This document shows, piece after piece, positions 8,518 through 18,076 of a stretch of 64,000 nucleotides of DNA; within the stretch, counting starts at the first letter, position 1; each line of letters starts with the position of its first letter. The translations under genes and the position numbers were made by a program. The stretch is taken from the NCBI RefSeq assembly GCF_002005205.3, contig NZ_CP019702.2, positions 558,001 to 622,000 of the forward strand, written 5' to 3'. Source of the stretch: Rhizobium rhizogenes (GTDB taxonomy: Bacteria; Pseudomonadota; Alphaproteobacteria; Rhizobiales; Rhizobiaceae). The notes beneath the pieces were generated by a model. The model saw only the letters and a list, made by a program, of their open reading frames with translations. It had not been told where the DNA came from and searched no databases.

Positions 8518-10265
8518 GCCTTTCCTGTTTCCGCAGCCTGCACGATCTTGAGGGCGCCTGCCGCGCCGCCAACCGGGCGCAGCACCTTGGCCAGCACCTC
8601 CTCCTTGGGGCCAAAAGCCTGCTGGCGGCCATCGGCAAGCATCAGCACCTTGTCCACCGCCAGAAGAGCGCTTGGACGATGGGCGATGATGACAGCCACG
8701 CCGCCGCGTTCGCGAATGCCGAGAATGGCGGCCGTCAGCGCATCCTCGCCTTCTGAATCGAGATTGGAATTCGGCTCGTCGAGCACGACCAGAAACGGGT
8801 CGCCATAAAGCGCTCTGGCAAGGGCGATCCGCTGTTTCTGCCCCGCCGACAATTGCCGCCCGGTTTCGCCGACCTCGGTGGAGTAACCGTCCGGCAGGCT
8901 GACGACCAGATCGTGAATGCGGGCCGCACGCGCCGCCGCGATGATCTCTTCAGAACGCGCTTGCGGATCGAAGGAGGCGATATTCTCGGCAATCGTGCCA
9001 TCCAGCAGTTCGACCGATTGCGGCATATAGCCGATATGGCGGGCAAGCGCCTCGGCCGGCCATTGGTCGAGCGTCGCACCATCCAGTCGAATGGAGCCCT
9101 TGAGCGGCCGCCAGAGGCCGACGAGAAGCCGTGCCAGCGAACTCTTGCCGGAGCCGCTCGCCCCGATCACACCGAGGGCACTGCCGGCCGCGAGCGTGAA
9201 GGCGATTTCCTGCAGGACCGGCTCAGCCGCTTCGGGCGGTATGGCGCCCACCCGCTCAACCGACAGAAGGGCGTGCGGCGCGGGCAAATCCATACGCGCG
9301 GCTCCGTCCGGCAACAGCGCCAGTGTTTTTTCAAGACGACGGCGGCTTTGCCGCGCGGCGATGAAGCCCTTCCAGTTGGCAATGGCGAGGTCGACCGGGG
9401 CAAGCGCCCTTGCCGACAGGATGGAACCGGCAATGATGATGCCCGGCGTTGCCTGCTCATTGATGACAAGCCAGGCTCCGACCGCCAGAATGCCGGATTG
9501 CAGCAGCATACGCAGCACCTTGCTGGCCACGCCGAAACCGGAAGCGATGTCGCTTGCCGATCTCTGCTCGCGCACATAGGCGCGATTATCCGCCTGCCAG
9601 CGGGCGCGCAGCGGCGACGCCATTCCCATGACGGAGATAATATCGGCATTGCGGCGGCTGGTTTCGGCCAGTCGATTACGTTTGGCGGAATGAGCCGCCG
9701 CCGCCTCCACCGGATGCCGCGACACAAGTTCCGTCATCAGCGTGATGACGGTGAGAATGAAGGCGCCGGCCAGCGCGGTGACGCCAAGCCAGAAATGGAA
9801 CGCGAAACAAATGGCAATGTAAAAGGGCAGCCAGGGCAGATCGAACAGCGCGATCGGCCCGCTTCCTGACAGGAAGGAGCGGATCGTATCGAGATCGCGA
9901 AGCGGCTGTGCCTGGCGGCCGCTGACGGGCAGGCGCAGCTGAAGGCCGATCACCGCGTCGTAGATCCTGGAAGAAAGCGCCTGATCGAGGCGATCGGAAA
10001 GCCGCACCAGCAGACGGCCGCGCAAGGCATCGAACAGGCCCTGAAATGCATAAAGCACCACGACGATGGCAAACAGGGCCACGAGCGTCGGCAGGCTGCG
10101 GCTCGGCAGTACTCGATCATAGACCTCCATCATGAACAGCGAGCCGGTGAGATAAAGAATATTGACCAGAGCGCTCATCAGGCCGATGCCGATGAAAGCG
10201 CCGGCGCAGCCGGCAAACACACCCTTGATCTGACGAGCATTATTATTGGCAGTGTGAAAACGCAT
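8514..10265 (-). CDS. prsD: Type I secretion system permease/ATPase, PrsD family
   Basis: 583-residue ABC exporter half-transporter. Residues about 15-300 are the membrane domain; no C39 peptidase domain precedes it, as usual for exporters of RTX proteins with an uncleaved C-terminal signal. The nucleotide-binding domain shows Walker A GASGSGKSS (about 370), Q-loop GYMPQSVELLDGT, signature LSAGQKQRIA (about 475) and Walker B LVVLDEPNSNLD (about 495). Works as a dimer in the inner membrane with PrsE. A strong minus-strand terminator separates it from the RTX gene, so the transporter probably has its own promoter or depends on read-through. Confidence 0.94.
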   Translation of the reverse strand: MRFHTANNNARQIKGVFAGCAGAFIGIGLMSALVNILYLTGSLFMMEVYDRVLPSRSLPTLVALFAIVVVLYAFQGLFDALRGRLLVRLSDRLDQALSSRIYDAVIGLQLRLPVSGRQAQPLRDLDTIRSFLSGSGPIALFDLPWLPFYIAICFAFHFWLGVTALAGAFILTVITLMTELVSRHPVEAAAAHSAKRNRLAETSRRNADIISVMGMASPLRARWQADNRAYVREQRSASDIASGFGVASKVLRMLLQSGILAVGAWLVINEQATPGIIIAGSILSARALAPVDLAIANWKGFIAARQSRRRLEKTLALLPDGAARMDLPAPHALLSVERVGAIPPEAAEPVLQEIAFTLAAGSALGVIGASGSGKSSLARLLVGLWRPLKGSIRLDGATLDQWPAEALARHIGYMPQSVELLDGTIAENIASFDPQARSEEIIAAARAARIHDLVVSLPDGYSTEVGETGRQLSAGQKQRIALARALYGDPFLVVLDEPNSNLDSEGEDALTAAILGIRERGGVAVIIAHRPSALLAVDKVLMLADGRQQAFGPKEEVLAKVLRPVGGAAGALKIVQAAETGKA

Positions 10266-10338
10266 TTTTACTATCCGTTGAGGTCGCGGCGGCGATAGCG
10301 GCAGACGGTAACGTGCCGTTGACAGCCGCCCGCGCGGG

Positions 10339-10365
10339 AAAAAGGCGCATCCGGCCGGATGCGCC
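10339..10365 (-). terminator. Rho-independent terminator after the RTX gene
   Basis: On the minus strand a perfect stem GGCGCATCC-GGCC-GGATGCGCC (10344-10365) is followed by five T (complement of 10339-10343), nine bases beyond the RTX stop codon. This is the clearest minus-strand terminator of the left part. It would limit prsDE transcription from the RTX promoter. Confidence 0.85.
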
Positions 10366-10374
10366 TTTCACGGT

Positions 10375-13300
10375 TCAGGCGAAGCGGAAGTCGTCGATGA
10401 CGAACTGTTCCGTCTTGACATCAACGAAGGTGATGGAAGAACCGTCGTTGAAGGCAATCTCGGCGCCATTCTCGCCATTGGTGAAGGCGCCGGAGGAAAT
10501 AAGCGCCTGATAGTCGGCGAAGACATCCTTCGAAAGCTGAACGACATCCTTGCCCTCGGCACCGGCCTCGAAATCGGTCACGACGTCGCGACCATCGCCC
10601 GCGGCAAAGACGAAGGTGTCAGCACCGCTGCCGCCGGTCAGGGTGTCATTGCCTGTGCCACCGCTCAGCGTGTCATCACCTGCGCCGCCATTCAGCGTGT
10701 CGTTTCCGGCTCCGCCGCTCAGGACATCGTTGCCCGATCCGCCCGTCAGCACGTCATTGCCGGCACCGCCGTCGACCACATCTTTGCCGTCTCCGGCCAG
10801 AACGCGGTCGTTGCCGGCTCCGGCATCCACCATGTCGTCGCCTTCGCCGGCAACGACGGTGTCATCACCCTCGCCGGCTTCAAACATGTCCTTGCGGCTG
10901 GTCCCGATCAGCATGTCGTCGCCACTACCGCCTTCAACGATGTTGTATTCGGTATAACCGTCCACGGTGACGGTGGTGGTGCCCTTGGCTTCGCCGCCAT
11001 TCGCATCACGAACCGTGTAGTCGAGCGTCACCGTCGCCTGCTGCCCGTCCTCCAGCGCCGCAAAGGCGGAGGAAGGATCGACAACCAGCTTGCCATCCAC
11101 CACTGAGAAGGCGGCAGCCGCCTGCTGACTGGTTATGGCAAGGCCAGCAACAGCCGTCACGGCGACGCTGACGAGTGCAAGACGGTCGCCTTCCACATCC
11201 GTGTCATTGGCAACGAGATCGAAGGACGTTCTATCCCTTTCCGCCAGCGCAATCCGGTCCGCAACGGCAACAGGCGCATCGTTGACGGGAGCGATCGTCA
11301 CAGTCACCAGGCTCTCGACGCTGCCGCCCCTGCCATCCGAAACGACAACCGTGAAGCTGTCGGTTCCGTTGACATCTGCGTTCGGCGTATAGACCCACTC
11401 ACCCGTTGCGGCATCGACTTTGGCGTTGCCCTTCGAGGCACCGGCATCCGCCTTGATGGCATAGGAAAGCGCGTCACCATCGATGTCGGAGGCCGCGACC
11501 CTGCCTTTAAGGGCGACATCCTCATCGGTCTTTACGGCGATGGAGGCGGCGACCGGCGCATCATTGACCGGCTTGACGGTGAAGGCGGCGGCCGCTTCGC
11601 TGGAACCGCCGCGACCGTCGGCGATCTTGTAGCTGAAGGATGCCTTGCCGTTGAAATTGGCAGCCGCGGTAAAGCGGATGCCCGTTTCTTCCAGGACCGC
11701 CGTTCCGCCAACGACACGGAAAACGCTGGTCACCGTCAATACGTCCAGATCGGCGTCCACGTCATTTGCAAGCAGGGCGCTGAAGGGAATGAGGAAGGAT
11801 GCCGCATCCTCATTGATCGCCGCAAGTGTGTCGGCCACAGCGACCGGACCACGGTTCACGAGCCCCTTGGCGATAGCCTCGCGGCTGAGATTGGTGCCAT
11901 CGGCGAAACGCAGCATTTCAATACCGCCATCCGCCAGCTGGTTGCGCAGCGACAGTTTTTCGCCGCCCGACAGTTCAATCTCGACGGATTGACCATATTT
12001 GCGCAGAACGGCCTCGTTTCTGGCGATATCGTGGAGGTACAGGATGTCCGTTGCGCTCGATGGAGCAGCAGGCTCGATGATGACATCGGAACCGTCGCCG
12101 CGCCCGTAACGATAGAGGTCCGACCCTTCCCCGCCGATCAGCAGGTCGTCGCCACGGCCGCCTTCGATGAAATCGTCGCCCACGCCACCTGAAATCAGGT
12201 CGTCGCCGGCATCGCCCCAGAGCTTGTCATTGCCGGCACCGCCGGAGAGCGCATCGCGGCCCGCTCCACCGATCAGCCCGTCATCACCATTGCCGCCGTC
12301 GAGACGATCATCGCCCGTAGAGCCGAGGAGCGTATCGTTGCCGTCATGGCCGAGGATTGCCACATCGGCAGTTGCCGCCTGCAGGACATCGTTGCCGGCG
12401 CCGCCTTCGAGCGTCTGGCCCTGCTTCGCAGCATCCAGTCGCACCACACGCACATCGTCGTAGCTGACCCCTTCACCGGCACGCCAGTTATAAAGGCCGA
12501 AGGTGCCCTTTTCCGCGCCGTGAACTGCGATGGGCTTCGAGAACAGCGCCGTGCCGTTCAGCCAGACCTGAAGCTTGCCGCCTTCAATGTCGGCGCGCAG
12601 CAGGTTGGAACCGGCGGCATCGTAGCGGATCGGCCCCTGCCAGAGTGTCTGCTCGATACCGTCCGTGAGGCTGAAGAGCTGCGGGAAGCCGGTCGTGTTG
12701 TCGAGTTCAAACTTGATGTAGTTGTTTTCGTCCTGATAGTGCAGCAGCAACCCCACCGCGCCGCGCGAGGCCGAGGTGAAACGCGTTTCGACGCTGTAAT
12801 CCATCCATTCGTCCGAGCCGGGAGCCTCGTAAAGCGCGTAGGTTCCCTTGCGAAGCGCATAGATGCCGTCGCCGAGCGGGCTCCAGTTGAGGCTCCATTG
12901 CGAGGTCGGCGCAGTCAGACCCGTACCGCCGAGTTCACGGCTGTAGCGGTTGGCTGTCTGCGCAAGTCCGCCATTCGCGACGGCCCAGGCCGCAGCCGCG
13001 CCAAGCTCGCCCTCATCGACGAAGCGGAAGTTCTGCGCGATGCCGTCGGAGAAATCCTCCTGCATCAGCACATCATTTGCCGCAACGACCTCGATCGTCA
13101 CCGTATCGCTCGACCGCTGGGCGCCATCGGCCATATCGAGGCGAACGAGATGTGTCCCGGCCTCGAGCTGAACCTTGGCCTGAGCGCCGCTGGCGAGCCG
13201 GGTGCCTTCCTCGCTCCAGACAAAGCCGGACGAAGAAGAGCTGCCAAAACTCTCAAGGGCGGAAAGCTCGACCTCGACGCGACCATCGCCATCGACATCG

Positions 13301-16300
13301 ATCACCCGTAGGGAACGACCCGCATCCACATGGAATGCGCCCTTGCGCACCATGATATCATCGAAAAACACCTGACGCTGTCCTTCGGACCAGACCCCGA
13401 CGGTGCCGCCCGCAAGCGGGCTCGCCGCATCCGTCACCGCACCGCCAAACAGCGCCCTACCATCGAGCGTGGCGAAAAGCCGGTTGCCGGTAACGGCGAA
13501 TTCGACCGTGAAATCCCGATCGAACGGCGTGGTCGCAACTTCACGGGCCAGCACCGTTTCAACGCCGTCGCGCACTTTCACCAGCTGGCGCTCATTCGCG
13601 GCAATATCGAAGGACAGACGGTAGTGGTTCTTTTCATCCCGATAATAGGCGACGAGCCCGAGACCATGCTGGTCCTCGGCTAGCAGCGTGGCCGAAACGG
13701 TATAGTTCGACCAGGCAGCACTGCCATCACCCGTCCAGCGCATGATGCCCGACGCCCCATCATAGGCGCGCAGAGCACCCTCGGGGGCCGCCGCCGTCCG
13801 GCTGTTGTCATTGCGTGAGGCGACGGAACCGGCGACCTGCCAGCGGGCGCCGGGCGCAGACCAGCCATCCGCATTGCCGTCATCGAAGGTCTCGTGAAGC
13901 AGCGTATTCCGGTCGGTAACTGCGATCTTCACCTGATCGACGCTCTCCACTCCGCGTGCATCGACAAGACGAAGTGTGAGGCGATGAACGCCGGCGTCGA
14001 GATCCACCGAGGTCTCGCGGCCCTTGGCAATCACCTCGCCATCCTCATTCAGCCATTGCGTCACCACGACCTGACCGAGCTTGTCCACGCTCTGGCCGGC
14101 GTCGAGATCCACATTCGCCTTGCCGCTTGCATCCGCTTTCACCGTACGGTCATTTCCGGCTTTCGCCACGAACTGAACAACAGGCGTGCCGAGATCGACA
14201 TTGCTGATCGTTTCCTGATGCTCACGGAGCGCGCCGGTCAATTGCAGGCGGTTGTCACCGCTGCCGATGGTCTGCGACAGGGAACCGTTGCCGAGGGAGG
14301 GCCTGAACGTGCCGTCGGTGAAATCGAACTGCACCATGTTCACGCCCGGCAGCGCAGTCTGGTAAGGTCCGGTCGAGGTAACGGAACCAAGCCCCGCGAC
14401 TTCCGCCTCGCTCAGCGTCTTTTCGAGGAATGCGAAGGATGAGAGCGAGAATTCCGGCGTTTCCGTGCTGTCATCGGCAAAAATCAGGAAACCGGCCTTG
14501 CCGATATTGTAGACCCCCTGCACGGTCTGCGTTCCCTGGAGAGCGCCATCGGCATATTTCTTCATCGTATAACCGGCGCCGCTGCGCTCCAGCGTTATGA
14601 CGATGCGCGTCCACTGATCGAGCGGCAGCCGGCCGTCATCGCGGCCATCGGTACCGATCAGCGCGTAACCGTCACGATAGTTCAGCCAGAGGTCGCCATC
14701 GGTGATGTTGTTGAGGTCGCTCTGGAATATGGAAGCAAGGCGGCCGGGCGTGCCGGGCAGCTTCACATCGTAGACCAGCGTATAGTTTTCGAACGTATCG
14801 CCGCCGCCGGCAGGCGAAAAACCGGGGGTGACCTTCAATCCGTTGGAAGGATTGAACTGCGGTGCGGTGATGATGCCGGTATCGCCGCCATCGATCGTTT
14901 CCCGTCCGAAAACAACCGGCTGAATCTGGGAGGCGTTGGCGCCCGTGGTGCTGCCCTTGCCGTCGCGCGAGGGCTCCGCATCACCGCGCGCGCCGACCAG
15001 ATATTCGTCGCGGGCCGAAAGATAGGTCTCCGTCTGCACCGTCTTGTTGTCGGGGTCGATGATGAGGAGACGGATGGCGCCGTTGCCACCATTGCCGCCC
15101 CGTCCCGCGTCGCCGTTGCCGGTCACTTCCGTCGACACACCGTTCTGGTAATTGACGAGCATCTGGAAGACCGGCAAGCCGGCGTCGTTATAGCTGACGA
15201 TGGTTTCCGCACCGTCGCCGAAAACATGGCCGGAAAAGACGAAGCTGACATTCGGATGCTTGGAGACGAGCTTCTGCCACATGTCTTCGCCATCATTGGC
15301 GTTTTGCGCGCTGTTGCCGATCCCGTAATCCTTGCCCGTGCCTTCAGCGAAGACCGGACCGGAATAATTGTCGGCACGCGTTCCCATGTTGGTGTAGCTG
15401 TGCGTGGTGATGATCGCGCGGTGGTCCTGATTTGCCGCCAGCACCTCGCCCGCCCAGCGCAACACATCGTCGCGGGCACCGAATTCCAGCGAAAGGGCAA
15501 TCCATTCCGTGCCGTCCGCACCGGTGAAACGATACCAGGCATTTTTGGAATCGCCCGTTTCCTGATCGTAGACACCGCCCAGCGTGGAGTGTTCACGCAT
15601 GTATTCCGGAGAGAAATAGGTGGACTGCAAGGACGAATAGTCTCTGGAGCCACCGCCCTGATCATGGTTGCCCGGCACCATGGCGTAAGGCACCTTGCCA
15701 TTCAGCCTGGTGATGGCCTCCTTGGCGATCGCCCATTCGGCCGGCGTATTGTCCTGCGTGACGTCTCCGACATGGGTGACGAAACGGATATTCATGGATT
15801 TTGAATTATCGGCAAGCCAGTCGAACATGCCATTCAGCGTGGCCTGCCCCATGCCGGGGAACACATAGTCCTGTGTGTCCGGCACCACGGCGATGGTGTA
15901 GGCGTTCGGACCGGCCACACGCACGCGGAAATCGTCCGTCGCGCTCTTTCCGGCGCTGTCGGTGGCCGTGACGCGGATATCGGAATGGCCAAGGGCGGAA
16001 AAATCGAGCGTCAGCTTGTTGCCGTCCGTCAGCACGGCCTTCACGGTCTCGTTTCTGCTGTTCTGGACGGTAAATTCGAGGTCTTCGCCGGAGAAGTGCT
16101 GCGAAAGGTCGATCGTCACGTTCGCGGCATCGGGCGTCACCATCATGTCCTTGATGAGCGCGGTTCTGACGACGCTTGCCGGGTCAACGGCGGGCTGTTC
16201 GCCAATGCCCGGGATCTTCGCCTGGGCAGGCGTTGTGAATTCAAGCGAGACACCTTTGCCGGTGATCGTGCCTGTCCCCATAACCGGCGCGGCCGACCCG

Positions 16301-16929
16301 CCGGAAAAACGGCTTTCCAGAACGACGGTTTGTTCAGCCGTTGACTTCATGGCATCCGGCAGGATGCCGGCAGCTTTCGCCGCTCCGAGATAGGACATTT
16401 CATCCTTCGTAAGCACCGCCTTGAGGAAGAGGAAATTGCTGAGATAACCCGGCGACGTTTCGCCGTCTTCGTCAGAGAAGATCAGGAAACCCTTGGACAG
16501 ATCGATCGCAAAACGGCTGGCACCGCCGTTGATCTTCTGGTCGGCGACGAATTCGCCGTTGACGTATTTCTTCATGGAAACGGCGCCTGCCGCGTCCGTT
16601 TCAATGGTCAGGCCGATGCGGTTCCAGGCATCCAGCTTTGCCGAACCGTGATAACCGCCGCTGATGCCGACACCGTAGCTTCCAACGCCCACCTTGCCGA
16701 AAATATCGCCGTCATTGCCGTTGTTGAAGTCTGTCTGCAGGAACGGCATCCAGCCGCTTGAGCCACTTGCGGGAAAATAAACATCATAAACAAGGCTGTA
16801 GGAGGTCGCTATGCCGGCACCACCGGGCGAAACAAGAATGCCCTGCTGTTGGGCGAGAGCCGGAATGGTCAGCAGCCAGTCGGAAGAGGATTCAATGGGA
16901 TTGGCGATCGAATTCTGGGAGGTCGTCAT
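10375..16929 (-). CDS. Giant RTX protein with metallophosphoesterase domain, type I secreted
   Basis: 2184 residues, acidic, no N-terminal signal peptide. Domains in order: LamG-like fold (about 40-185); calcineurin-like metallophosphoesterase (about 343-640) with DTQ at 351-353, GD at 388-389, GNHD at 420-423, His510 and GH at 567-568; a second LamG-like copy (about 715-850); Ig-like segment; two related beta-sandwich domains (about 1011-1195 and 1288-1496); RTX nonapeptides GGxGxDxL (about 1505-1610); three cadherin/tandem-95-type repeats (about 1690-1990); a second RTX array (about 2000-2115); and a C-terminal tail ending in hydrophobic residues, the expected secretion signal. Known family logic: calcium folds the RTX arrays outside the cell. 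The exporter prsDE lies directly downstream. Inference: an extracellular or surface-anchored phosphoesterase. The true substrate (phosphodiester, nucleotide, phospholipid) is unknown. Confidence 0.88.
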   Translation of the reverse strand: MTTSQNSIANPIESSSDWLLTIPALAQQQGILVSPGGAGIATSYSLVYDVYFPASGSSGWMPFLQTDFNNGNDGDIFGKVGVGSYGVGISGGYHGSAKLDAWNRIGLTIETDAAGAVSMKKYVNGEFVADQKINGGASRFAIDLSKGFLIFSDEDGETSPGYLSNFLFLKAVLTKDEMSYLGAAKAAGILPDAMKSTAEQTVVLESRFSGGSAAPVMGTGTITGKGVSLEFTTPAQAKIPGIGEQPAVDPASVVRTALIKDMMVTPDAANVTIDLSQHFSGEDLEFTVQNSRNETVKAVLTDGNKLTLDFSALGHSDIRVTATDSAGKSATDDFRVRVAGPNAYTIAVVPDTQDYVFPGMGQATLNGMFDWLADNSKSMNIRFVTHVGDVTQDNTPAEWAIAKEAITRLNGKVPYAMVPGNHDQGGGSRDYSSLQSTYFSPEYMREHSTLGGVYDQETGDSKNAWYRFTGADGTEWIALSLEFGARDDVLRWAGEVLAANQDHRAIITTHSYTNMGTRADNYSGPVFAEGTGKDYGIGNSAQNANDGEDMWQKLVSKHPNVSFVFSGHVFGDGAETIVSYNDAGLPVFQMLVNYQNGVSTEVTGNGDAGRGGNGGNGAIRLLIIDPDNKTVQTETYLSARDEYLVGARGDAEPSRDGKGSTTGANASQIQPVVFGRETIDGGDTGIITAPQFNPSNGLKVTPGFSPAGGGDTFENYTLVYDVKLPGTPGRLASIFQSDLNNITDGDLWLNYRDGYALIGTDGRDDGRLPLDQWTRIVITLERSGAGYTMKKYADGALQGTQTVQGVYNIGKAGFLIFADDSTETPEFSLSSFAFLEKTLSEAEVAGLGSVTSTGPYQTALPGVNMVQFDFTDGTFRPSLGNGSLSQTIGSGDNRLQLTGALREHQETISNVDLGTPVVQFVAKAGNDRTVKADASGKANVDLDAGQSVDKLGQVVVTQWLNEDGEVIAKGRETSVDLDAGVHRLTLRLVDARGVESVDQVKIAVTDRNTLLHETFDDGNADGWSAPGARWQVAGSVASRNDNSRTAAAPEGALRAYDGASGIMRWTGDGSAAWSNYTVSATLLAEDQHGLGLVAYYRDEKNHYRLSFDIAANERQLVKVRDGVETVLAREVATTPFDRDFTVEFAVTGNRLFATLDGRALFGGAVTDAASPLAGGTVGVWSEGQRQVFFDDIMVRKGAFHVDAGRSLRVIDVDGDGRVEVELSALESFGSSSSSGFVWSEEGTRLASGAQAKVQLEAGTHLVRLDMADGAQRSSDTVTIEVVAANDVLMQEDFSDGIAQNFRFVDEGELGAAAAWAVANGGLAQTANRYSRELGGTGLTAPTSQWSLNWSPLGDGIYALRKGTYALYEAPGSDEWMDYSVETRFTSASRGAVGLLLHYQDENNYIKFELDNTTGFPQLFSLTDGIEQTLWQGPIRYDAAGSNLLRADIEGGKLQVWLNGTALFSKPIAVHGAEKGTFGLYNWRAGEGVSYDDVRVVRLDAAKQGQTLEGGAGNDVLQAATADVAILGHDGNDTLLGSTGDDRLDGGNGDDGLIGGAGRDALSGGAGNDKLWGDAGDDLISGGVGDDFIEGGRGDDLLIGGEGSDLYRYGRGDGSDVIIEPAAPSSATDILYLHDIARNEAVLRKYGQSVEIELSGGEKLSLRNQLADGGIEMLRFADGTNLSREAIAKGLVNRGPVAVADTLAAINEDAASFLIPFSALLANDVDADLDVLTVTSVFRVVGGTAVLEETGIRFTAAANFNGKASFSYKIADGRGGSSEAAAAFTVKPVNDAPVAASIAVKTDEDVALKGRVAASDIDGDALSYAIKADAGASKGNAKVDAATGEWVYTPNADVNGTDSFTVVVSDGRGGSVESLVTVTIAPVNDAPVAVADRIALAERDRTSFDLVANDTDVEGDRLALVSVAVTAVAGLAITSQQAAAAFSVVDGKLVVDPSSAFAALEDGQQATVTLDYTVRDANGGEAKGTTTVTVDGYTEYNIVEGGSGDDMLIGTSRKDMFEAGEGDDTVVAGEGDDMVDAGAGNDRVLAGDGKDVVDGGAGNDVLTGGSGNDVLSGGAGNDTLNGGAGDDTLSGGTGNDTLTGGSGADTFVFAAGDGRDVVTDFEAGAEGKDVVQLSKDVFADYQALISSGAFTNGENGAEIAFNDGSSITFVDVKTEQFVIDDFRFA
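10580..10937 (-). repeat. RTX nonapeptide array, C-terminal block
   Basis: Tandem 27-base units in the coding sequence giving GGAGNDTLN-type nonapeptides, about a dozen copies, ending in GGSGADTFVF. Calcium-binding beta-roll by family knowledge. The DNA repeat reflects protein structure, not a mobile or CRISPR repeat. Boundaries approximate. Confidence 0.85.
12098..12413 (-). repeat. RTX nonapeptide array, internal block
   Basis: About ten GGxGxDxLx units (for example GGAGRDALS, GGVGDDFIE) closing with YRYGRGDGSDVI, a common end-cap of RTX beta-rolls. It separates the enzymatic N-terminal half from the cadherin-like domains. Boundaries approximate. Confidence 0.85.
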
Positions 16930-17181
16930 CTCTTTGGCCTTTTTGCGTGAAACGGGTTGGCCCTTTGGCCATGCCGGGACGATTAGAGGCCGGGACTAAC
17001 GCGCCGATGACGAATTCCTAACAAATCGTAAATGCGCCATAGCGATTTCCCATGCCTGCCATCGGTTTCGCCGCGAGGTTAATGAAGTCATCCGGCGGGC
17101 GTCATGGAGTTGTCAGCGTTTTCGCCGATAATCCTCCCGCACCGGCGCCAGTCGTGTCGGCCGGCGGCAGAACAGGACCCC

Positions 17182-18042
17182 ATGTCGACCAAGCAGCTGA
17201 AGGCCTTTCATATCGTCGCGCAATCGGGCGGTTTTTCCCAGGCCGCACGGGACATGGCGATAAGCCAGTCCACGCTTTCGGCCCATGTGCGGGAACTGGA
17301 AGCGATCAGCGGCGTGAACCTTCTGGAAAGAAAACCCCGAGGGGTGAGCCTCAGCCCGCAGGGAGAACGCCTGTTCGAGATCACCGCCCGCCTGTTCCAG
17401 GCGGAAAACGAGGCCAAGGCCTTCCTGCGCGGCGGCAAGAGCGCCGCGGGCGGGCATCTGCGCGTCGCAGCCGATGGCCCCATCCTGCCGCTTCCCATTC
17501 TTTCGCGGCTGAAGGCGGAACGGCCGCAGCTGACCTTTTCCCTTTCGGTCGACAATTCGGCGCGGGTGGTGGAGCAGATCATCGATTACCGGGCCGATGT
17601 CGCCATCACCGCCCGCGCGCCCGATGACCCCCGCCTTTACGGCGTCAAGTTCCTCAGCATGCGACTTGGGCTATGCGTGCCCGTCTCGCATCCACTGGCT
17701 GCGCGTCAGAACGTTTTGATGGCCGAACTGGAGGGGCTGTCCTTCGTTATGCGGGAGCGCGGCTCGCGCACGCGTGAAATTTTCGAGAAGAACCTTGCCG
17801 ATCACGGCATAACCATCCAGCCAGTGATCGAAATCTCGTCCAGAGAAGGCGTTCGGGAAGCCATCGCCAATGGCGTGGGATGCGGTGTGGTGGCCGATCT
17901 GGAATTCGGCCATGATGCGCGCCTTTCCTTCATCCCTCTGGACGACGCCCGCGAACTGATCGACGAATATGCCGTCTGTCTCGCCGAAAGGCGGCATCTG
18001 CCGCTGTTGCGCAGGTTCATCGAGGAGGCCGGGCGGGCCTGA
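17182..18042 (+). CDS. LysR-family transcriptional regulator
   Basis: 286 residues from ATG 17182, where the usual LysR N-terminus begins (STKQLKAFHIVAQSGGFSQAARDMAISQSTLSAHVRELE, winged HTH residues 2-60). The effector-binding domain covers about 90-285. The open frame extends upstream to 17104 but that part is not LysR-like. It is divergent from the RTX gene across a 252-base gap (16930-17181) in which I see no repeat or terminator, and convergent with napC (34 bases between stops). LysR proteins often control a divergent neighbour, so the RTX gene is a candidate target, but this is inference; effector unknown. Confidence 0.85.
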   Translation: MSTKQLKAFHIVAQSGGFSQAARDMAISQSTLSAHVRELEAISGVNLLERKPRGVSLSPQGERLFEITARLFQAENEAKAFLRGGKSAAGGHLRVAADGPILPLPILSRLKAERPQLTFSLSVDNSARVVEQIIDYRADVAITARAPDDPRLYGVKFLSMRLGLCVPVSHPLAARQNVLMAELEGLSFVMRERGSRTREIFEKNLADHGITIQPVIEISSREGVREAIANGVGCGVVADLEFGHDARLSFIPLDDARELIDEYAVCLAERRHLPLLRRFIEEAGRA

Positions 18043-18076
18043 ACCCTGCCTCCCGCGGTCAGCTCGCAGCTGATGC

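Noticed and set aside
10580..12413. Regularly repeated short DNA units resembling a repeat array
   Set aside because: They are in-frame 27-base units encoding RTX nonapeptides, with no spacers or cas genes; not a CRISPR array.
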